A stretch of 64,000 bases of DNA from Azospirillum oryzae (GCF_900177515.1 NZ_FXAK01000008.1:247501-311500); one strand, 5' to 3'; shown: positions 1-10,544, counted from the stretch's first letter. Notes: generated by a model not told the origin, from the letters alone. Numbers and translations: made by a program.

Positions 1-374
1 CGGAAGATGAAACTCAGCCCCAGTCCCATCAGGCCGGTGAACAGCATCACCCCCAGCGTCGCAAGCGCCAGCACCGTCCATTTCCGCTTCAGCAACGCAC
101 ACAGATCCTCATTCACCGCGGCAGCGTAGAGCAGCAGGCTGAGAATGCCGTCGAGCAGAATCTCCGGCAGGCTGATCTGCTGGATCAGGTTGCGCAGCCA
201 GTTGCCGACGCCCAGGGTGGCGCTGACCGAATCGACGCCGCTCACCAGCAGCGCCAGCGCCAGTCCTTCGAAGAACAGCGCGATGGTGCTGGGCAGCTTC
301 AGCCACTTGTGATTGATGAAGCCGAAGGTGGCCGCCAAGGTCAGCAAGATGGCGGAAAGATGGAACGGACCCAC
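1..374 (-). CDS. Cation:proton antiporter (CPA1/NhaP type), N-terminal part
   Basis: About 124 N-terminal codons are inside the window; the rest lies beyond base 1. The translation has hydrophobic helices and the stretch INHKWLKLPST, typical of the first helices of CPA1 sodium/proton antiporters, followed by FFEGLALALLVSGVDS. I start it at GTG 374, which has GGAG seven bases upstream (minus strand). As a family these are inner-membrane proteins that exchange Na+ or K+ for H+ in pH and salt homeostasis. It is divergent from the histidine kinase at 694. The family call rests on this fragment only. Confidence 0.72.
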   Translation of the reverse strand, partial: MGPFHLSAILLTLAATFGFINHKWLKLPSTIALFFEGLALALLVSGVDSVSATLGVGNWLRNLIQQISLPEILLDGILSLLLYAAAVNEDLCALLKRKWTVLALATLGVMLFTGLMGLGLSFIF

Positions 375-387
375 GGGCTTTCTCCAA

Positions 388-419
388 AAAAAGCGGTACA
401 GCCACAAAAAGCGGTACAG
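388..419. repeat. Two 14-bp direct repeats in a divergent promoter region
   Basis: AAAAAGCGGTACAG occurs at 388-401 and 406-419 (18-bp period), just upstream of the antiporter start. The remaining 375-693 spacer separates two divergent genes and must hold both promoters, but I see no clear -35/-10 pair. The repeat may be a regulator site or a simple duplication. Confidence 0.5.
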
Positions 420-693
420 AATGAACGGCTGCCCGTCTGATCTCCCGGGCCCGATCTCCCGGAAAGGACAAGAAGCGGCTTGCAGATATGATGATCTCGA
501 CAACATCGGTACAGGCGTTAAGGTCGCGCCCGCATGACGAGTCAAGAAAACTACTCCGAAATGGCTAGAGGCCGCTGATTGCCACCCATCTTGCGATTGC
601 CTATTCTCGCGCCATGACCTGTGTGAAAGCCCCTATCTTTTTCCGGACTACCGGGCATCGACGTCGTGAACCCGCGGCGGCGGTGTTCGTCGC

Positions 694-3669
694 ATGACGG
701 CCGATCCGGTATGGCAGGACGCCGCAAGGCTGCGGCAGGCCGGAGTGTCCGGCGGCCCGGCAGATGGCAGTCCGGCACAGGGCAGTCCGGCCCGCAGCCC
801 AGACGTCTTCACCGGCGGCGGAGAGATGGGCCGGCGGATGCGGGCGATGGACTGGTCGGCCACGCCGCTCGGCCCGGCGGAGGACTGGCCGCAGTCGCTG
901 CGCACCATCGTCAACCTGATGCTGACCTCCAGCTTCCCGATGTTCGCGGTCTGGGGGCCGCAGCTGACCTTCCTCTACAACGACAGCTACCGTCCGATCC
1001 TGGGCGACAAGCCTGAGGCGCTGGGCCGTCCCTTCGCGGAGGTGTGGGCCGACATCTGGCCCGATCTGACTCCCCTGGTGGCGCGGGCGCTCGCCGGCGA
1101 AGCGACCTATCACGAGGACCGGCTGCTGGTGATGGAGCGGCACGGCTATCGCGAGGAGACTTATTTCACCTTCTCCTACAGCCCGGTGCGCGACGAGACC
1201 GACCGCGTCGCCGGGATGTTCTGCGCCTGCACCGAGAACACCGCCCGCGTGCTGGCCGAGCGGCGTCTGACCTTCCAGCTCGATCTGGCGGAGCGGCTGC
1301 GCGGGCTGAACGACCCGGTCGGCATCACCGCCGCCGCCGCAGAGGCGATCGGCCGCCATCTGGGGGTGGCGCGGGCCGGCTATGGCCGCACCGATCCGAC
1401 CGCCAGCATGGTCTCGGTCGAGCGCGACTGGAGCGACAGCGGGGTGGCGAGCCTCGCCGGCGAATCCCGCCTGCTCGACAGCTTCGGGCCGGCGCTGATC
1501 GCAGAGCTGCGGGCGGGATACACGCTGCGCGTGGACGACGTCGCCACCGATCCGCGCACCAGCGGCAGCGGTCCGGCGGCGGCCTTCGCCGGCATCGGCG
1601 CGCGTTCGCTGCTGGTGGTGCCGCTGCTGAAGGCGGGGCAGCTGACGGCGATCCTCTATCTGCATGAGACCAAGGCGCGCCATTGGACCGACACCGATGC
1701 CGCCCTGGCGGAGGATGTGGCGGAACGCACCTGGGCCGCGGTGGAACGCGCGCTCGCCGAAGCGGCCCTGCGCGCCGCCAACAAGGCGCTGATGCGCGAA
1801 CGTGCCGCGGTCGAGGCGGCCAACGCCCGGCTGGCGGCGGAGGGGGAGCGGCTGCGCACCCTGTTCCGGCAGGCGCCGGGCTTCATGTGCGTGCTGCGCG
1901 GGCCGGAGCATGTCTTCGAGATGGCGAACGACACCTACATGCAGCTGGTCGGCCGCCAGGATCTGGTGGACCGGCCCGCGCGCGACGCGCTGCCGGAGGT
2001 GGAGGGGCAGGGATTCTTCGAGCTGCTCGACCGCGTCTATGCCAGCGGCGAGACCTTCGTCGGGCGCAACATGCCGATCCGGTTCCAGCGCCGGCCCGGC
2101 GAACCGCTGGAGGAGCGCTTCCTCACCTTCGTCTACCAGCCGATCCGGGATGAGGACGGGCGCGTCAGCGGCCTGTTCGTGGAGGGCAGCGACGTCACCG
2201 AGGCCAAGCGGGCGGAGGAGGAGCTGCAGCAGCTCAACGCCACGCTGGAGGCCCGCGTCGCCGAGGAGGTGGCGGAGCGCGAGCGCGTCCAGGTGGCATT
2301 GCTGCAGACGCAGAAGACCGAGGCGCTGGGCCAGATGACCGGTGGCGTCGCCCATGATTTCAACAATCTGCTGCAGGCGCTGTCGGGCTGCCTGCACATG
2401 ATCGAGAAGCGGGCGGAAGGAACGCGCATCCAGCCGCTGGTCGATGCCGGGCGGCAGGCGGTGGACCGCGGCGCCAAGCTGGTACAGCAGCTGATGGCCT
2501 TCGCCCGCCGTCAGGCGCTGCGGCCGGAGACCGTCGACCTGCGCGACCGCGTGCTCGGCATGTCGGAACTGCTGAACCGGGCGTTGCGCGCGGACATAAG
2601 GCTGAAGATCGACTTCACCACCGGACTGTGGCCGGTGGAGGTCGATGCGACCCAGCTGGAGCTGGCCCTGCTGAATCTCGTGGTCAATGCGCGGGATGCG
2701 ATGCCGGACGGCGGCGCCCTGACGATCCGGGCGGCCAACGTGATCCTGGAGCCAAGCGATGCGCGGGCACCGGACGGGCTGGCGGGCGAGTTCGTGCAGC
2801 TGACGGTGAGCGATACCGGCACCGGCATGCCGGCCGAGGTGCGGGCGCGTGCCTTCGATCCCTTCTTCACCACCAAGGAGATCGGCAAGGGCAGCGGGCT
2901 GGGCCTGTCGCAGGTCTACGGCTTCGCCCGCCATTGCGGTGGGACCGCCTGGATCGAGAGCGAGGAGGGGCACGGCACCACCATCGGCCTGCTGATCCGC
3001 CGCTCCGGCACCGCTCCGGCGACGGCGGCCGAACCGGCCGTGGCGGAGGCGGACGCCACCCGCATCGGCGGCCATGTGCTGGTGGTGGAGGACGACCCGA
3101 TCGTGGCGCTGACCGTGGCGACGGCGCTGGAGGATGCCGGCTTCACCATCACCCGCACCGCCACCGCCGACGAGGCGCTGCCCCTGCTGGAGGCCGGCGG
3201 GTTCGACCTCCTGTTCAGCGACGTGGTGATGCCCGGCACCCTGAGCGGCGTTGATCTGGCCCGCACCGCGCAACGGCTCCGGCCGGACCTGCCCGTCGTG
3301 CTGGCGACCGGCTACAGCGAGGATGTCGCCCGCGCCACCGGGGTGATGGTGCTGCCGAAACCCTACCGCATCGACCATCTGGTGCAGGTGCTGGACACGC
3401 TGCTGACGGATGCCGGGCGGGTGGGGGCGAAGATCCCCTCTCCCCGGGGGGAGAGGGGGATTCGGGCGGGAGAGAGGAAAGCGTCGTTTAATCCCCCGCC
3501 GCCGGCTGCGGCATGGCGCCGTGGCCGGGGCGGCGGCGGACGAACAGGCGGTAGACGGCGACGAAGAAGACCGGCACGAACAGGATCGCCAGCACGGTGG
3601 CGGAGATCATGCCGCCCATCACGCCGACGCCGATGGCGTTCTGGCTCTCCGACCCGGCGCCGGTGCTGA
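694..3669 (+). CDS. Hybrid sensor histidine kinase (PAS-GAF-PAS-HisKA-HATPase-REC) with abnormal C-terminal tail
   Basis: Predicted cytoplasmic sensor kinase of 991 residues, with no membrane segment. Domain order: PAS-like domain (about 50-170), GAF (190-350), short coiled coil, PAS (395-505, ending in [12 protein letters not shown]), HisKA with [11 protein letters not shown] (His554), HATPase_c with N box [14 protein letters not shown]1 DTGTGMP and [12 protein letters not shown], and a receiver domain from about 793 with phospho-acceptor Asp843 in FSDVVMPG and the lysine in LPKPYR. The receiver ends near residue 908. The final 83 residues are Arg/Pro rich, run through a palindromic repeat (3435-3458) and then antisense across the end of acrB, so the original stop codon seems to have been lost. 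The signal sensed is unknown. No response regulator lies next to it. Confidence 0.88.
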   Translation: MTADPVWQDAARLRQAGVSGGPADGSPAQGSPARSPDVFTGGGEMGRRMRAMDWSATPLGPAEDWPQSLRTIVNLMLTSSFPMFAVWGPQLTFLYNDSYRPILGDKPEALGRPFAEVWADIWPDLTPLVARALAGEATYHEDRLLVMERHGYREETYFTFSYSPVRDETDRVAGMFCACTENTARVLAERRLTFQLDLAERLRGLNDPVGITAAAAEAIGRHLGVARAGYGRTDPTASMVSVERDWSDSGVASLAGESRLLDSFGPALIAELRAGYTLRVDDVATDPRTSGSGPAAAFAGIGARSLLVVPLLKAGQLTAILYLHETKARHWTDTDAALAEDVAERTWAAVERALAEAALRAANKALMRERAAVEAANARLAAEGERLRTLFRQAPGFMCVLRGPEHVFEMANDTYMQLVGRQDLVDRPARDALPEVEGQGFFELLDRVYASGETFVGRNMPIRFQRRPGEPLEERFLTFVYQPIRDEDGRVSGLFVEGSDVTEAKRAEEELQQLNATLEARVAEEVAERERVQVALLQTQKTEALGQMTGGVAHDFNNLLQALSGCLHMIEKRAEGTRIQPLVDAGRQAVDRGAKLVQQLMAFARRQALRPETVDLRDRVLGMSELLNRALRADIRLKIDFTTGLWPVEVDATQLELALLNLVVNARDAMPDGGALTIRAANVILEPSDARAPDGLAGEFVQLTVSDTGTGMPAEVRARAFDPFFTTKEIGKGSGLGLSQVYGFARHCGGTAWIESEEGHGTTIGLLIRRSGTAPATAAEPAVAEADATRIGGHVLVVEDDPIVALTVATALEDAGFTITRTATADEALPLLEAGGFDLLFSDVVMPGTLSGVDLARTAQRLRPDLPVVLATGYSEDVARATGVMVLPKPYRIDHLVQVLDTLLTDAGRVGAKIPSPRGERGIRAGERKASFNPPPPAAAWRRGRGGGGRTGGRRRRRRPARTGSPARWRRSCRPSRRRRWRSGSPTRRRC
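3435..3458. repeat. REP-like GC palindrome (copy a) inside the kinase reading frame
   Basis: Two perfect 11-bp arms (CCCCTCTCCCC and its complement) around GG. The same core recurs at 28725-28747 and 33278-33300, and as a degenerate reverse copy near 33188-33228. This copy sits directly after the receiver-domain coding sequence and is read as [10 protein letters not shown]. Confidence 0.75.
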
Positions 3670-6631
3670 TCGCCAGCGGCAGCACACCGAGGATGAAGGC
3701 CATCGAGGTCATGATGATCGGGCGCAGGCGCTGGCGGCAGGCCTCCGCCGCCGCTTCCTTCAGCTCCATGCCCTGGTCGTAGAGCGACTTGGCGAACTCC
3801 ACGATCAGGATGGCGTTCTTCGCCGACAGGCCGATGGTGGTCAGCAGGCCGACCTGGAAATAGACGTCGCTCGGCAGGCCGCGCAGCGTCGCCGCGACGA
3901 CGGCGCCGATGACGCCCAGCGGCACCACCATGATCACCGACACCGGCACCGACCAGCTTTCATAGAGAGCCGCCAGACATAGGAAGACGATGATCATCGA
4001 CAGGGCGTAGAGCGCCGGCGCCTGCGAGCCGCTGAGCCGCTCCTCGTAGGACAATCCCGTCCATTCATAGCCGATGCCCGGCGGCAGTTTTTGCATCATC
4101 GCCTCCATCTCGGTCATCGCCTCGCCCGAGCTGACGCCCGGTGCGGCCGATCCCTGGATGTTCAGCGACGAGGAGCCGTTGTAGCGCTCCAGCTTCGGCG
4201 AGCCGTAGGTCCACTGCGCCGTCGTGAAGGCGGAGAAGGGGACCATCTGGCCGGCGGAATTGCGCACATACCAGCGGTCGATGTCGCTGGGCTGCATGCG
4301 GTAGGGCGCGTCGGCCTGGAGATAGACCTTCTTCACCCGGCCGCGGTCGATGAAGTCGTTGACGTAGGACGAGCCCCAGGCCGCCGCCAGCGTCGTGTTG
4401 ATGTCGCTGAGCGACAGGCCGAGCGCGCTCGCCTTCTCGCGGTCGATGTCCAGCTTGAATTGAGGGGTGTCCTCCAAGCCGTTGGGGCGGACGCCGACCA
4501 GCTTGGGGTTCTGAGCCGCCATGCCGAGAAGCTGGTTGCGCGCCTGCATCAGCCGGTCATGGCCAAGCCCGCCGCGGTCGACCAGCTGAAGGTCGAAGCC
4601 GGTGGCGTTGCCGAGGCCGGGAACCGACGGCGGCAGGAAGGAGAAGACCACCGCGTCCTTCAGCTTGGACATCGCGCCCATCACCCGGCCGGCGATGGCC
4701 TGTGGCTTCTGCGACGGCAGGGTGCGTTCGCTCCAGTCCTTCAGCCGGACGAAGGCCATGCCGGCATTCTGGCCGCGGCCGGAGAAGTTGAAGCCGACGA
4801 TGGTGAACAGGCCTTCGACGCTGTCCTTCTCCTTTTCCAGGAAATAGGTGGTGACGGCCTTGGCGGTCTCGGCGGTGCGCTGGGAGCTGGCGTTCGGCGG
4901 GGCCGACCACAGCACGAACAGCTGGCCGCGGTCTTCCGTCGGCAGGAAGGAGGACGGCATCTGCAGGAACAGGTAGCCGAGGCCGCCGAGGATCAGCAGG
5001 TAGGCGATGAAGAAGCGGCCCAGCCGGTTCACCGCCCCGCGCACGCCGCGGACATAGACCCGGCTGCCGGAATCGAAGCCGCGGTTGAAAAGGCCGAAGA
5101 AGCCGCCCTTCGCATGGCCATGGCCGACGGCGACCGGCTTCAGGATGGTGGCGCAGAGCGCCGGGGTCAGCACCAGGGCGACCAGCACCGACAGCGCCAT
5201 CGCCGACACGATGGTCAGCGAGAACTGGCGGTAGATCGCGCCGGCCGACCCGCCGAAGAAGGCCATCGGCACAAAGACCGCCGACAGCACCAGGGCGATG
5301 CCGATCAGCGCGCCGGTGATCTGGTCCATCGACTTGCGCGTCGCCTCGCGCGGGGGGAGCCCCTCCTCGCTCATCACGCGCTCGACGTTTTCCACGACAA
5401 CGATGGCATCATCCACCAGCAGGCCGATCGCCAGCACCATGCCGAACATCGTCAGCACGTTGATGGAAAAGCCGAAGGCCGACAGCACGCCGAAGGTGCC
5501 GAGCAGAACCACCGGCACCGCGATGGTCGGGATCAGCGTCGCGCGGAAATTCTGCAGGAACAGGTACATCACTACGAAGACGAGAACGATCGCCTCGAAC
5601 AGCGTCTTGATGACCTCGTGGATCGACAGCTGGACGAAGGGCGTCGTGTCGTAGGGGTAGATGACCTCGATGCCGCTGGGGAAGAAGGGCTGAAGCTCCG
5701 CCACCCGCGCCTTGACCGCGGCGGCGGTGTCCAGCGCGTTGGCGCCGGTCGCCAGCTTGATGCCCATGCCGGCCGCCGGCTTGCCGTTGTAGTTGGCGCT
5801 GATCTCGTAGGTTTCGGACCCGATCTCGATCCGCGCCACGTCGCGCAGCCGCACCTGGGAGCCGTCGGGATTGACGCGCAGCAGGATGGCACCGAACTGC
5901 TCCGGCGTCTGCAGGCGCGACTGGGCGGTGATGGTGGCGTTGATCTGCTGGCCCGGAACGGCGGGAGCGCCGCCGAGCTGGCCGGCGGAGACCTGGGCGT
6001 TCTGGGTCTTGATCGCGTTGGAAACGTCGGTGGTGGTCAGGGCGAAGTTGTTCAGCGCGTCGGGGTCGAGCCAGATGCGCATGGCATGCTGCGGCCCGAA
6101 GACGGTGACGTCGCCGACACCCTCCACCCGGCTGATGGTGTCCTGCAGGTTGGAGGTCACGTAGTCGGCGATGTCGCCCTGGCTGAGGCGCCCGTCGCTC
6201 GACACGAAACCGACCACCAGCAGGAAGTCGTTGCCGGCCTTCGACACCTGGAGACCGCGCTGCTGGACCTCCTGCGGCAGCAGGGGGACCGCCAGCTGCA
6301 GCTTGTTCTGCACCTGGACCTGGGCGATGTCGGGGTTGGCCTCCGGCTCGAAGGTCAGGGTGATGGTGACGTTGCCGGAGGAGTCGCTGTTGGAGGACAT
6401 GTAGCGGAAATGGTCGAGCCCGGTCATCTTCTGTTCGATGACCTGGGTGACCGTGTCCTCCAGCGTCTTGGCCGAGGCGCCGGGATAGCTGGTGGTGATC
6501 GACACCGTCGGCGGCGCGATCTTCGGATATTGCTCGACGGGCAGCCGCAGGATCGCCAGGGCGCCCGCCATCATGATGACGATGGCGATGACCCAGGCGA
6601 AGACCGGCCGGTCGATGAAGAATTTTGACAT
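3488..6631 (-). CDS. acrB: RND multidrug efflux permease, AcrB/HAE1 family
   Basis: Inner-membrane proton-driven pump of a tripartite efflux system, 1047 residues, the normal length for AcrB. Visible hallmarks: N-terminal [14 protein letters not shown] helix, TM4 proton-relay aspartates in [17 protein letters not shown], the TM10 lysine in [13 protein letters not shown], and two homologous halves each with a large periplasmic loop. I start at ATG 6631 (MSKFFIDRP) rather than further upstream because this is the conserved N-terminus and AGGA lies about 10 bases before it. It follows the adaptor gene by 31 bases on the same strand, and its 3' end overlaps the tail of the convergent kinase by 182 bases. 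Confidence 0.95.
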   Translation of the reverse strand: MSKFFIDRPVFAWVIAIVIMMAGALAILRLPVEQYPKIAPPTVSITTSYPGASAKTLEDTVTQVIEQKMTGLDHFRYMSSNSDSSGNVTITLTFEPEANPDIAQVQVQNKLQLAVPLLPQEVQQRGLQVSKAGNDFLLVVGFVSSDGRLSQGDIADYVTSNLQDTISRVEGVGDVTVFGPQHAMRIWLDPDALNNFALTTTDVSNAIKTQNAQVSAGQLGGAPAVPGQQINATITAQSRLQTPEQFGAILLRVNPDGSQVRLRDVARIEIGSETYEISANYNGKPAAGMGIKLATGANALDTAAAVKARVAELQPFFPSGIEVIYPYDTTPFVQLSIHEVIKTLFEAIVLVFVVMYLFLQNFRATLIPTIAVPVVLLGTFGVLSAFGFSINVLTMFGMVLAIGLLVDDAIVVVENVERVMSEEGLPPREATRKSMDQITGALIGIALVLSAVFVPMAFFGGSAGAIYRQFSLTIVSAMALSVLVALVLTPALCATILKPVAVGHGHAKGGFFGLFNRGFDSGSRVYVRGVRGAVNRLGRFFIAYLLILGGLGYLFLQMPSSFLPTEDRGQLFVLWSAPPNASSQRTAETAKAVTTYFLEKEKDSVEGLFTIVGFNFSGRGQNAGMAFVRLKDWSERTLPSQKPQAIAGRVMGAMSKLKDAVVFSFLPPSVPGLGNATGFDLQLVDRGGLGHDRLMQARNQLLGMAAQNPKLVGVRPNGLEDTPQFKLDIDREKASALGLSLSDINTTLAAAWGSSYVNDFIDRGRVKKVYLQADAPYRMQPSDIDRWYVRNSAGQMVPFSAFTTAQWTYGSPKLERYNGSSSLNIQGSAAPGVSSGEAMTEMEAMMQKLPPGIGYEWTGLSYEERLSGSQAPALYALSMIIVFLCLAALYESWSVPVSVIMVVPLGVIGAVVAATLRGLPSDVYFQVGLLTTIGLSAKNAILIVEFAKSLYDQGMELKEAAAEACRQRLRPIIMTSMAFILGVLPLAISTGAGSESQNAIGVGVMGGMISATVLAILFVPVFFVAVYRLFVRRRPGHGAMPQPAAGD

Positions 6632-6633
6632 GT

Positions 6634-6661
6634 GACGGTATCCTGGGGACGGTATCCTGGG
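6634..6661. repeat. Perfect 14-bp tandem duplication carrying the acrB Shine-Dalgarno
   Basis: GACGGTATCCTGGG is repeated twice head to tail at 6634-6647 and 6648-6661, filling nearly the whole acrA-acrB spacer (6632-6662). On the coding strand each copy contains AGGA, so acrB has two possible ribosome-binding cores; only the one nearer acrB is at a normal distance. Confidence 0.8.
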
Positions 6662-6662
6662 A

Positions 6663-7868
6663 TCAGCGGGCCGAGGCGGCCTTTTCCGGCAGCGCGGCAA
6701 GAGCGTTCTGGGCCGGCACCGGCTTCACCTCGGCGCCCGGCTTGACCTTCTGCAGGCCCTCGACCACAACGCGCTCGCCGGCTGCCAGCCCGTCCGACAC
6801 CAGCCAGACGTTGCCGACCGCGCGTTCGGTCTTGATGGTGCGCGGGTTCACCTTGTTGTCGGCCCCCACCACCCAGACGCGGGCGGAGCCGTCCGGCCCG
6901 CGGGCGACCGCCGCCTGCGGCACGGTGATGGCGTTCTCGGCCACCCCCTGCTCGACACGGGCGCGGACGAACAGGCCGGGCAGCAGTTCCTTGTTCGGGT
7001 TGGGGAAGACCGCGCGCAGCTGGACCGAGCTGGTGCCGGCATCCACCGTCACGTCGGAGAATTGCAGCTCACCCTTGGCCGGATAGGCGGTGTCGTCGCC
7101 GCTGCCGTTGCTGTTCAGGAACAGCGTCACCGGGATCTTGCCGGGCTCCGCCGGGCGGATGCGGCCGGTCGCCATGTCCTCGCGCAGCTTCATCAGCTGC
7201 GAGGCGGTCTGCGTCACGTCGACATAGATCGGGTCGAACTGCTGGATGGTGGCCAAGGCCGTCGCCTGGTTGGCGGTGACCAGCGCACCCTCCGTCACCG
7301 CCGACTTGCCGATGCGGCCGGAGATCGGGGCGAACACCTTGGTGTAGTTCAGGTTGATGCTGGCGAGGTTGTAGGCGGCCTTGGCGGCGGCGACCTGCGC
7401 CTCGTTCTGCTTCAGCGTGGCCTGGACGTCGTCGAAATCCTGCTTGCTGACCACGCTGTTCTTCACCAGATCGCCGTAGCGCGACGCCTTGTTGCGGGCG
7501 GCCTGCAGGTTGGCTTCCGCCTTCTGCACGTCGGCCTGGGCGCTCGCCAGCGACGCCTCGTAGGTCGCGGGGTCGATCTGATAAAGCTGGTCGCCCGCCT
7601 TCACCTCGCTGCCCTCGCGGAACAGGCGCTTCAGCACGATGCCGCTGACCTGCGGCCGGATTTCGGCGATCCGGTAGGCGGCGGTGCGGCCCGGCAATTC
7701 GGTCGTCACGGTCAGGCGCTGCGGTTCGATGGTGGCGACGGACACCTCGGGCGGGCCGCCGGCACCCTGGGGGGCGCCGCCCGCCTGCTTCTGCTGGTTG
7801 CAGCCGGCGAGCAGCGCGATCAGGCAGGCCGCCGCGGCCAGCGTCATGAATGGATTGGATCTGGACAT
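6663..7868 (-). CDS. acrA: RND efflux periplasmic adaptor (membrane fusion protein), lipoprotein
   Basis: Periplasmic adaptor of 401 residues linking the AcrB-type pump to an outer-membrane channel. The N-terminus is a lipoprotein signal with lipobox LLAGC, so it should be anchored to the inner membrane through Cys23. Then come the barrel-sandwich half-motif ([19 protein letters not shown]), an alpha-helical hairpin rich in Ala and Gln (about 95-170), the second half motif ([18 protein letters not shown]), and the beta-barrel and membrane-proximal domains. AGGAAAG precedes the ATG. First gene of the acrA-acrB operon and divergent from the TetR gene. No TolC-type gene is next to it, so the channel must be encoded elsewhere. 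Confidence 0.94.
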   Translation of the reverse strand: MSRSNPFMTLAAAACLIALLAGCNQQKQAGGAPQGAGGPPEVSVATIEPQRLTVTTELPGRTAAYRIAEIRPQVSGIVLKRLFREGSEVKAGDQLYQIDPATYEASLASAQADVQKAEANLQAARNKASRYGDLVKNSVVSKQDFDDVQATLKQNEAQVAAAKAAYNLASINLNYTKVFAPISGRIGKSAVTEGALVTANQATALATIQQFDPIYVDVTQTASQLMKLREDMATGRIRPAEPGKIPVTLFLNSNGSGDDTAYPAKGELQFSDVTVDAGTSSVQLRAVFPNPNKELLPGLFVRARVEQGVAENAITVPQAAVARGPDGSARVWVVGADNKVNPRTIKTERAVGNVWLVSDGLAAGERVVVEGLQKVKPGAEVKPVPAQNALAALPEKAASAR

Positions 7869-7955
7869 CTCTTTCCTCGTCTCGGCGCCGCGCGCGGCGG
7901 ACCCGTCTCCCTGCTACGCCGGGGCTCGGCTGGTCCGGCACATCCCCGTTGCTTA

Positions 7956-7992
7956 GTACTGTCTCATACAGTACAGTGTACCAGACGATACA
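7956..7992. promoter_or_regulatory. Candidate TetR operator between acrA and tetR
   Basis: A perfect palindrome GTACTGTctcatACAGTAC spans 7956-7974, followed by a second inverted pair TGTA-N8-TACA ending at 7992. This AT-richer stretch lies in the divergent promoter region, about 90 bases upstream of acrA and 35 upstream of the regulator start. Position and symmetry are as expected for an AcrR/TtgR-type operator; binding is inferred. Confidence 0.65.
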
Positions 7993-8027
7993 GTGAGAAT
8001 GCTGCACCGCGCAAGAGGGTTCCGCGG

Positions 8028-8825
8028 ATGCCCGACAAGGGATCCCGCGGAAAGGCGCTGGAAAAAAATGAACCCGGCCGCAGCCGCCGCACCGGAATGG
8101 AACGCAGGATGACCAGCAGCCACCCCAGCAGCCACAAGGCCCGGATCGACACCGCGCAGGAACCACCCGCCAGTGGAGCCGCCATCTGCGGCCCGTCCAC
8201 CTGCGGTCCGCGCGGCATGGCGCGCCGGCAGGCGATCCTGACGGCGGCCCGCCGGCTGTTCATCGAAAAGGGGTTCGAAAAGACGACGCTGAGCGACATC
8301 ATCGCCGTCGCCGGCGGGTCGCGCGCCACGCTGTACGAGCATTTCGGCGACAAGGAAGGGCTGTTCCGCGCCATCATGGAAGAGGACAACGCGATGATCC
8401 TCTCCGGCCTCGCCCCCGCCCAGGCGGACGAGCGCGTAACGCCGGAGGCCGGTCTGACCGCCTTCGCCCTGCATCTGGTCAAGGCGCTGCTGAACGAGGA
8501 GACGACCGCCACCGTCCGCATCCTGATCGCGGAGGGCGACCGCGTGCCCGACATCGCCGAGGCCTTCTTCCGCATCGGACCTGAGAGCGCCATCGGCCGC
8601 TTGGCCGACTATCTGCGGCGGCTGTCCGACCGCGGCGACCTGCGCATCGACGATCCGGCAGCCGCGGCGCAGGCCTTTCTCGGCATGGTCACCGGCAATC
8701 TGGTGATCCGCCGCCTGATCCTGCCGCAGAGCGCACCGGCCATCCCCGACCTCGACCGCTATGTCCGGCATGCGGTGCGGCTTTTCCTGAACGGCGCCCG
8801 CGTGCCGAAGACGACCCGCGATTGA
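8028..8825 (+). CDS. TetR/AcrR family transcriptional regulator
   Basis: DNA-binding repressor, 265 residues from the ATG at 8028 (AGAGG about 10 bases upstream; ATGs at 8097 and 8109 are alternatives). After a long low-complexity N-terminal leader, the TetR helix-turn-helix is clear: ILTAARRLFIEKGFEKTTL then DIIAVAGGSRATLYEHFGDK. The C-terminal ligand domain ends with LGMVTGNLVIRRLIL. It is divergent from acrAB, with a strong palindrome between them, so it is very likely the local repressor of the efflux operon and of itself. The start is the least certain point, because the first 60 or so residues are not family-conserved. Confidence 0.88.
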   Translation: MPDKGSRGKALEKNEPGRSRRTGMERRMTSSHPSSHKARIDTAQEPPASGAAICGPSTCGPRGMARRQAILTAARRLFIEKGFEKTTLSDIIAVAGGSRATLYEHFGDKEGLFRAIMEEDNAMILSGLAPAQADERVTPEAGLTAFALHLVKALLNEETTATVRILIAEGDRVPDIAEAFFRIGPESAIGRLADYLRRLSDRGDLRIDDPAAAAQAFLGMVTGNLVIRRLILPQSAPAIPDLDRYVRHAVRLFLNGARVPKTTRD

Positions 8826-8845
8826 CCTCGGCCGCGTCCATGGCA

Positions 8846-8866
8846 CATGTAATTGGCATATACATG
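8846..8866. promoter_or_regulatory. Inverted repeat before the VapB-like remnant
   Basis: CATGTA and TACATG form 6-bp arms around a 9-bp AT-rich spacer, ending 12 bases before the likely antitoxin start at 8879. VapB/VapBC proteins commonly bind such repeats over their own promoter. Autoregulation here is inferred. Confidence 0.4.
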
Positions 8867-8878
8867 GAGCGCCGCGAC

Positions 8879-9058
8879 ATGCAGCAGCGCAAGGAAGTTC
8901 GCCTGTTCCGCAACAACCGCAGCCAAGCCGTGCGCATTCCGGTGGAGTTCGAACTTCCTGGAGAGACGGTGTTCATCAGTCGCGACGGAGATCGAGGACA
9001 GAGCCGCCGTCCCCAAGAACATTTTCTGAGGCGCCACATCTCGACGCCATCTTGGTGA
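8879..9058 (+). pseudogene. Degraded VapB-type (AbrB/SpoVT fold) antitoxin, toxin absent
   Basis: The N-terminal part, MQQRKEVRLFRNNRSQAVRI and on to GETVFISRDGD, matches the swapped-hairpin DNA-binding domain of VapB antitoxins, with the typical NxRSQAVRxP motif. After about residue 40 the normal continuation is missing: the frame goes on as an Arg-rich tail (GQSRRPQEHFLRR) to a stop at 9056-9058, suggesting a frameshift or truncation. No vapC PIN-domain toxin follows; the next gene is the convergent MFS transporter 13 bases on. It is probably a leftover of a toxin-antitoxin pair, possibly still able to bind DNA. Confidence 0.6.
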
Positions 9059-9071
9059 CCACTCAGCGCCC

Positions 9072-10544
9072 TCAAATCGTCTCCGCCTCCTCCTCCCCCA
9101 CGCCCTGGTCGCGGTTGGCCTTGGTCAGCGGTTCGGCGATGTCCTCCAGCCCCTTGCCTTCGGCATCGACGCCATAGACCAGCGCGACCATCCCACCGAA
9201 CATCATCACCACCGACCCCACCACATAGCCCCAGAACAGCGGGTCGCGCTCCGTCCCCTCCCCCACCAGCCAGCCGAACAGCAGCGGGCCGGTGGAGCCC
9301 ACCACCTGGGCGATGGCGAAGAAATAGGAGATCGCCTGCGCCCGGACCTCCAGCGGGAAGATCTCGCTGACCGTCAGATAGGCGGAGGAGGCGCCGGCCG
9401 ACGCGAAGAAGAAGGAGACGCACCAGAAGATCGTGTGCGTGTTCGCCGTCAGCACCCCCTGCCGGAACAGGAAAGCCGAGGCCAGCAGCACCACGCCCGC
9501 CAGCAGATAGGTGCCGAAGATCATCCGCCGCCGCCCCACCGTGTCGAACAGCGGTCCCAGCAACAGCGGCCCGATCAGGTTGCCGGCGGCGAAGGGGAAG
9601 AAATAGAGCGCGGTCTGCGATGGGTCGAGATGGTAGAAATTCTGCAGCACCAGGGCATAGGTGAAGAAGATCGCATTGTAGAGGAAGGACTGCGTCACCA
9701 TCATCGTCACGCCCAGGAAGGTGCGCGACGGATATTGCCGGAAGAACACGTCGACCAGTTGGGCGTAGGACACCGAATCCTCCGGAATGATGCACATCGC
9801 CCGCTTCGGGTCGACCGGCGCCAGCGTCCTTCCCTGCGCGCGCACGCTGGCCTCGATGTCGTCGACGATGCGCTCCGCCTCGTCCTCCATGCCGTGGGTG
9901 ACCATCCAGCGCGGGCTTTCCGGGATGTGCCGGCGCAGATAGATGATGATCAGCCCCAGCAACGGGCCGATGAAGAAGGCGATGCGCCAGCCGAGGTTTT
10001 CCGGGACCAGCGAGTGGTCGAGCAGGAAAACGCTGCCGACCGCGCCGATCATCGCCCCGCCCCAATAGGTGCCGTTGATGGCGATGTCGACCCGGCCGCG
10101 GAAGCGCGCGGGGATCAGCTCGTCGATGGCGGAGTTGACGGCTGCATATTCGCCGCCGATGCCCATCCCGGCGATGAATCGCCAGACATAGAGGAACCAG
10201 GGCGTCCAGGCGAAGCCGGCGATGCCCGACGCGATCAGGTAGAGCGCCAGCGTGGTGATGAACAGCCGCTTGCGCCCCCAGCGGTCGGTCAGCCGGCCGA
10301 AGACCAGCGCACCCACCACCTGCCCCATCAGATAGATGGTGCCGGCGAACCCGACCTCGGCGCTCGACATGCCCAAGGTTTCCTTGTAGCCGGAGGCGGA
10401 GATCAGCTGGATTTCGATGCCGTCCAGAATCCAGCTGACGCCCAGCCCGACCACCACCATCCAGTGGAAGCGCGCCCAAGGCAGGCGGTCCATCCGGGCG
10501 GGGACGAGGCTGCTCACCGCGGCGGTGCCGGTTCCTGCGGTCAT
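9072..10544 (-). CDS. MFS transporter, metabolite/sugar:H+ symporter type
   Basis: Inner-membrane carrier of 490 residues with twelve predicted helices. The loop 2-3 signature GRLTDRWGRKRL and the repeat in the second half (DTVGRRRMI), plus the long loop with RRHIPESPRWMVTHG, place it in the sugar-porter/NiaP-like part of the superfamily. Residues after the last helix are acidic. It stands alone on the minus strand, divergent from the amino-acid ABC operon at 10858. The substrate cannot be read from sequence; aromatic or organic acids and sugars are all transported by relatives. Confidence 0.85.
   Translation of the reverse strand: MTAGTGTAAVSSLVPARMDRLPWARFHWMVVVGLGVSWILDGIEIQLISASGYKETLGMSSAEVGFAGTIYLMGQVVGALVFGRLTDRWGRKRLFITTLALYLIASGIAGFAWTPWFLYVWRFIAGMGIGGEYAAVNSAIDELIPARFRGRVDIAINGTYWGGAMIGAVGSVFLLDHSLVPENLGWRIAFFIGPLLGLIIIYLRRHIPESPRWMVTHGMEDEAERIVDDIEASVRAQGRTLAPVDPKRAMCIIPEDSVSYAQLVDVFFRQYPSRTFLGVTMMVTQSFLYNAIFFTYALVLQNFYHLDPSQTALYFFPFAAGNLIGPLLLGPLFDTVGRRRMIFGTYLLAGVVLLASAFLFRQGVLTANTHTIFWCVSFFFASAGASSAYLTVSEIFPLEVRAQAISYFFAIAQVVGSTGPLLFGWLVGEGTERDPLFWGYVVGSVVMMFGGMVALVYGVDAEGKGLEDIAEPLTKANRDQGVGEEEAETI

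Noticed and set aside
601-3378. 925-residue open frame on the minus strand across the hybrid kinase
   Set aside because: Composition is His/Gln/Arg rich with no domain, and it is the antisense of a gene with clear PAS, GAF, HisKA and REC motifs; long empty frames are expected at this GC content.
4091-6628. 845-residue frame opposite acrB
   Set aside because: Antisense shadow of a full-length AcrB; low-complexity composition.
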